Both the position numbers and the translations under genes were made by a program. Shown here one piece after another: positions 4,994-5,090 of a DNA stretch of 5,090 nucleotides. This stretch comes from Candidatus Kaiserbacteria bacterium RIFCSPHIGHO2_02_FULL_54_11b (lineage in GTDB: Bacteria; Patescibacteriota; Minisyncoccia; Phycocordibacterales; UBA2100): assembly GCA_001781275.1 (NCBI GenBank), contig MFLH01000003.1, forward strand, positions 6,407 through 11,496, read 5' to 3'. Positions within the stretch are counted from its first letter, which is position 1. Each line of letters begins with the position of its first letter. A model generated the notes under the pieces. That model ran no database searches. It worked only from the letters and a program-made list of their open reading frames with translations, and was not told the DNA's origin.

Positions 4994-5090
4994 ACGTTGG
5001 TGGTCTCGGGCGCTTCCGTCTCCGGAGCAAGCTTCGGGTCTGCGGGACGGGGCGGCTCGCCCTCATCACCCGCAAGCAGAAGCGTGCTCA
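4990..5090 (-). CDS. C-terminal end of an unidentified protein (partial, N-terminus outside window)
   Basis: An open frame enters from the window edge and runs 32 codons to a TGA at 4992-4990. Its start lies beyond the window. The visible tail is rich in Pro, Glu, Ala and Thr (for example GDEGEPPRPADPKLAPE, ending in TTNV), which suggests a flexible, acidic C-terminus rather than a folded domain. The stop overlaps the receiver gene's start as ATGA, the typical sign of translational coupling, and this junction is the main reason to accept the frame. Position in the operon would suit another pilus gene such as the extension ATPase PilB, or a sensor kinase paired with the receiver, but the residues visible show no motif of either family. 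No function is assigned. Confidence 0.6.
   Translation of the reverse strand, partial: STLLLAGDEGEPPRPADPKLAPETEAPETTNV

Noticed and set aside
1..5090. CRISPR array, tRNA, rRNA or insertion sequence
   Set aside because: No regularly spaced direct repeats, no cloverleaf or rRNA-like segment and no transposase frame were seen; nearly all bases are accounted for by pilus genes.

Overview
The window is a single-strand block of type IV pilus (T4P) genes, all read from the minus strand, so biological order runs from high to low coordinates. The compact gene spacing, the set of genes (PilT, PilC, a short class III-type pilin, PilD, GspH-like pseudopilins) and the pilin sequence style (SKGFTLIELLVVIAIIGILSS, followed by ARTKGRDARR and C-terminal cysteine pairs) resemble Candidate Phyla Radiation bacteria (Patescibacteria), most likely Parcubacteria-like. 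That assignment is inference from protein style; there is no rRNA or other phylogenetic marker here.

Layout in transcription order: (1) the last 32 codons of an unidentified gene with a Pro/Glu-rich tail (4990-5090); (2) a stand-alone CheY-like receiver (4586-4993), overlapping it by ATGA; (3) pilT retraction ATPase (3489-4553); (4) pilC inner-membrane platform (2277-3485), 3 bases after pilT; (5) a 97-base intergenic region with a good sigma70-type promoter enclosed by an 8-bp inverted repeat; (6) a major-pilin-type gene (1658-2179); (7) a 76-base gap with a strong intrinsic terminator or attenuator (1600-1626); (8) pilD prepilin peptidase (751-1581); (9) a GspH/FimT-like pseudopilin (152-820) starting inside pilD; (10) the first 50 codons of another pilin-like gene (1-150), starting one base after the previous stop. 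There is no gene-free stretch over 300 bases and no convincing plus-strand gene.

Together the genes would make, process and retract a pilus. PilD cleaves and methylates the pilin and pseudopilins, PilC anchors assembly in the membrane, PilT powers disassembly, and the receiver is placed to tune motor activity or expression. No extension ATPase (PilB), PilM/N/O or secretin is visible, so the apparatus must be completed outside the window.

The gene content is ordinary for this kind of locus. The most unusual signal is at DNA level: all three prepilin genes have a palindromic or REP-like sequence directly before, or running into, the codons of the prepilin cleavage site. This suggests that palindromic repeats have been captured as prepilin leader peptides. 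Other points are an inverted repeat around the pilin promoter, the window's only noted perfect Shine-Dalgarno sequence sitting in front of a 9-codon ORF rather than a main gene, and -10-like boxes placed so close to two start codons that leaderless mRNAs are possible.
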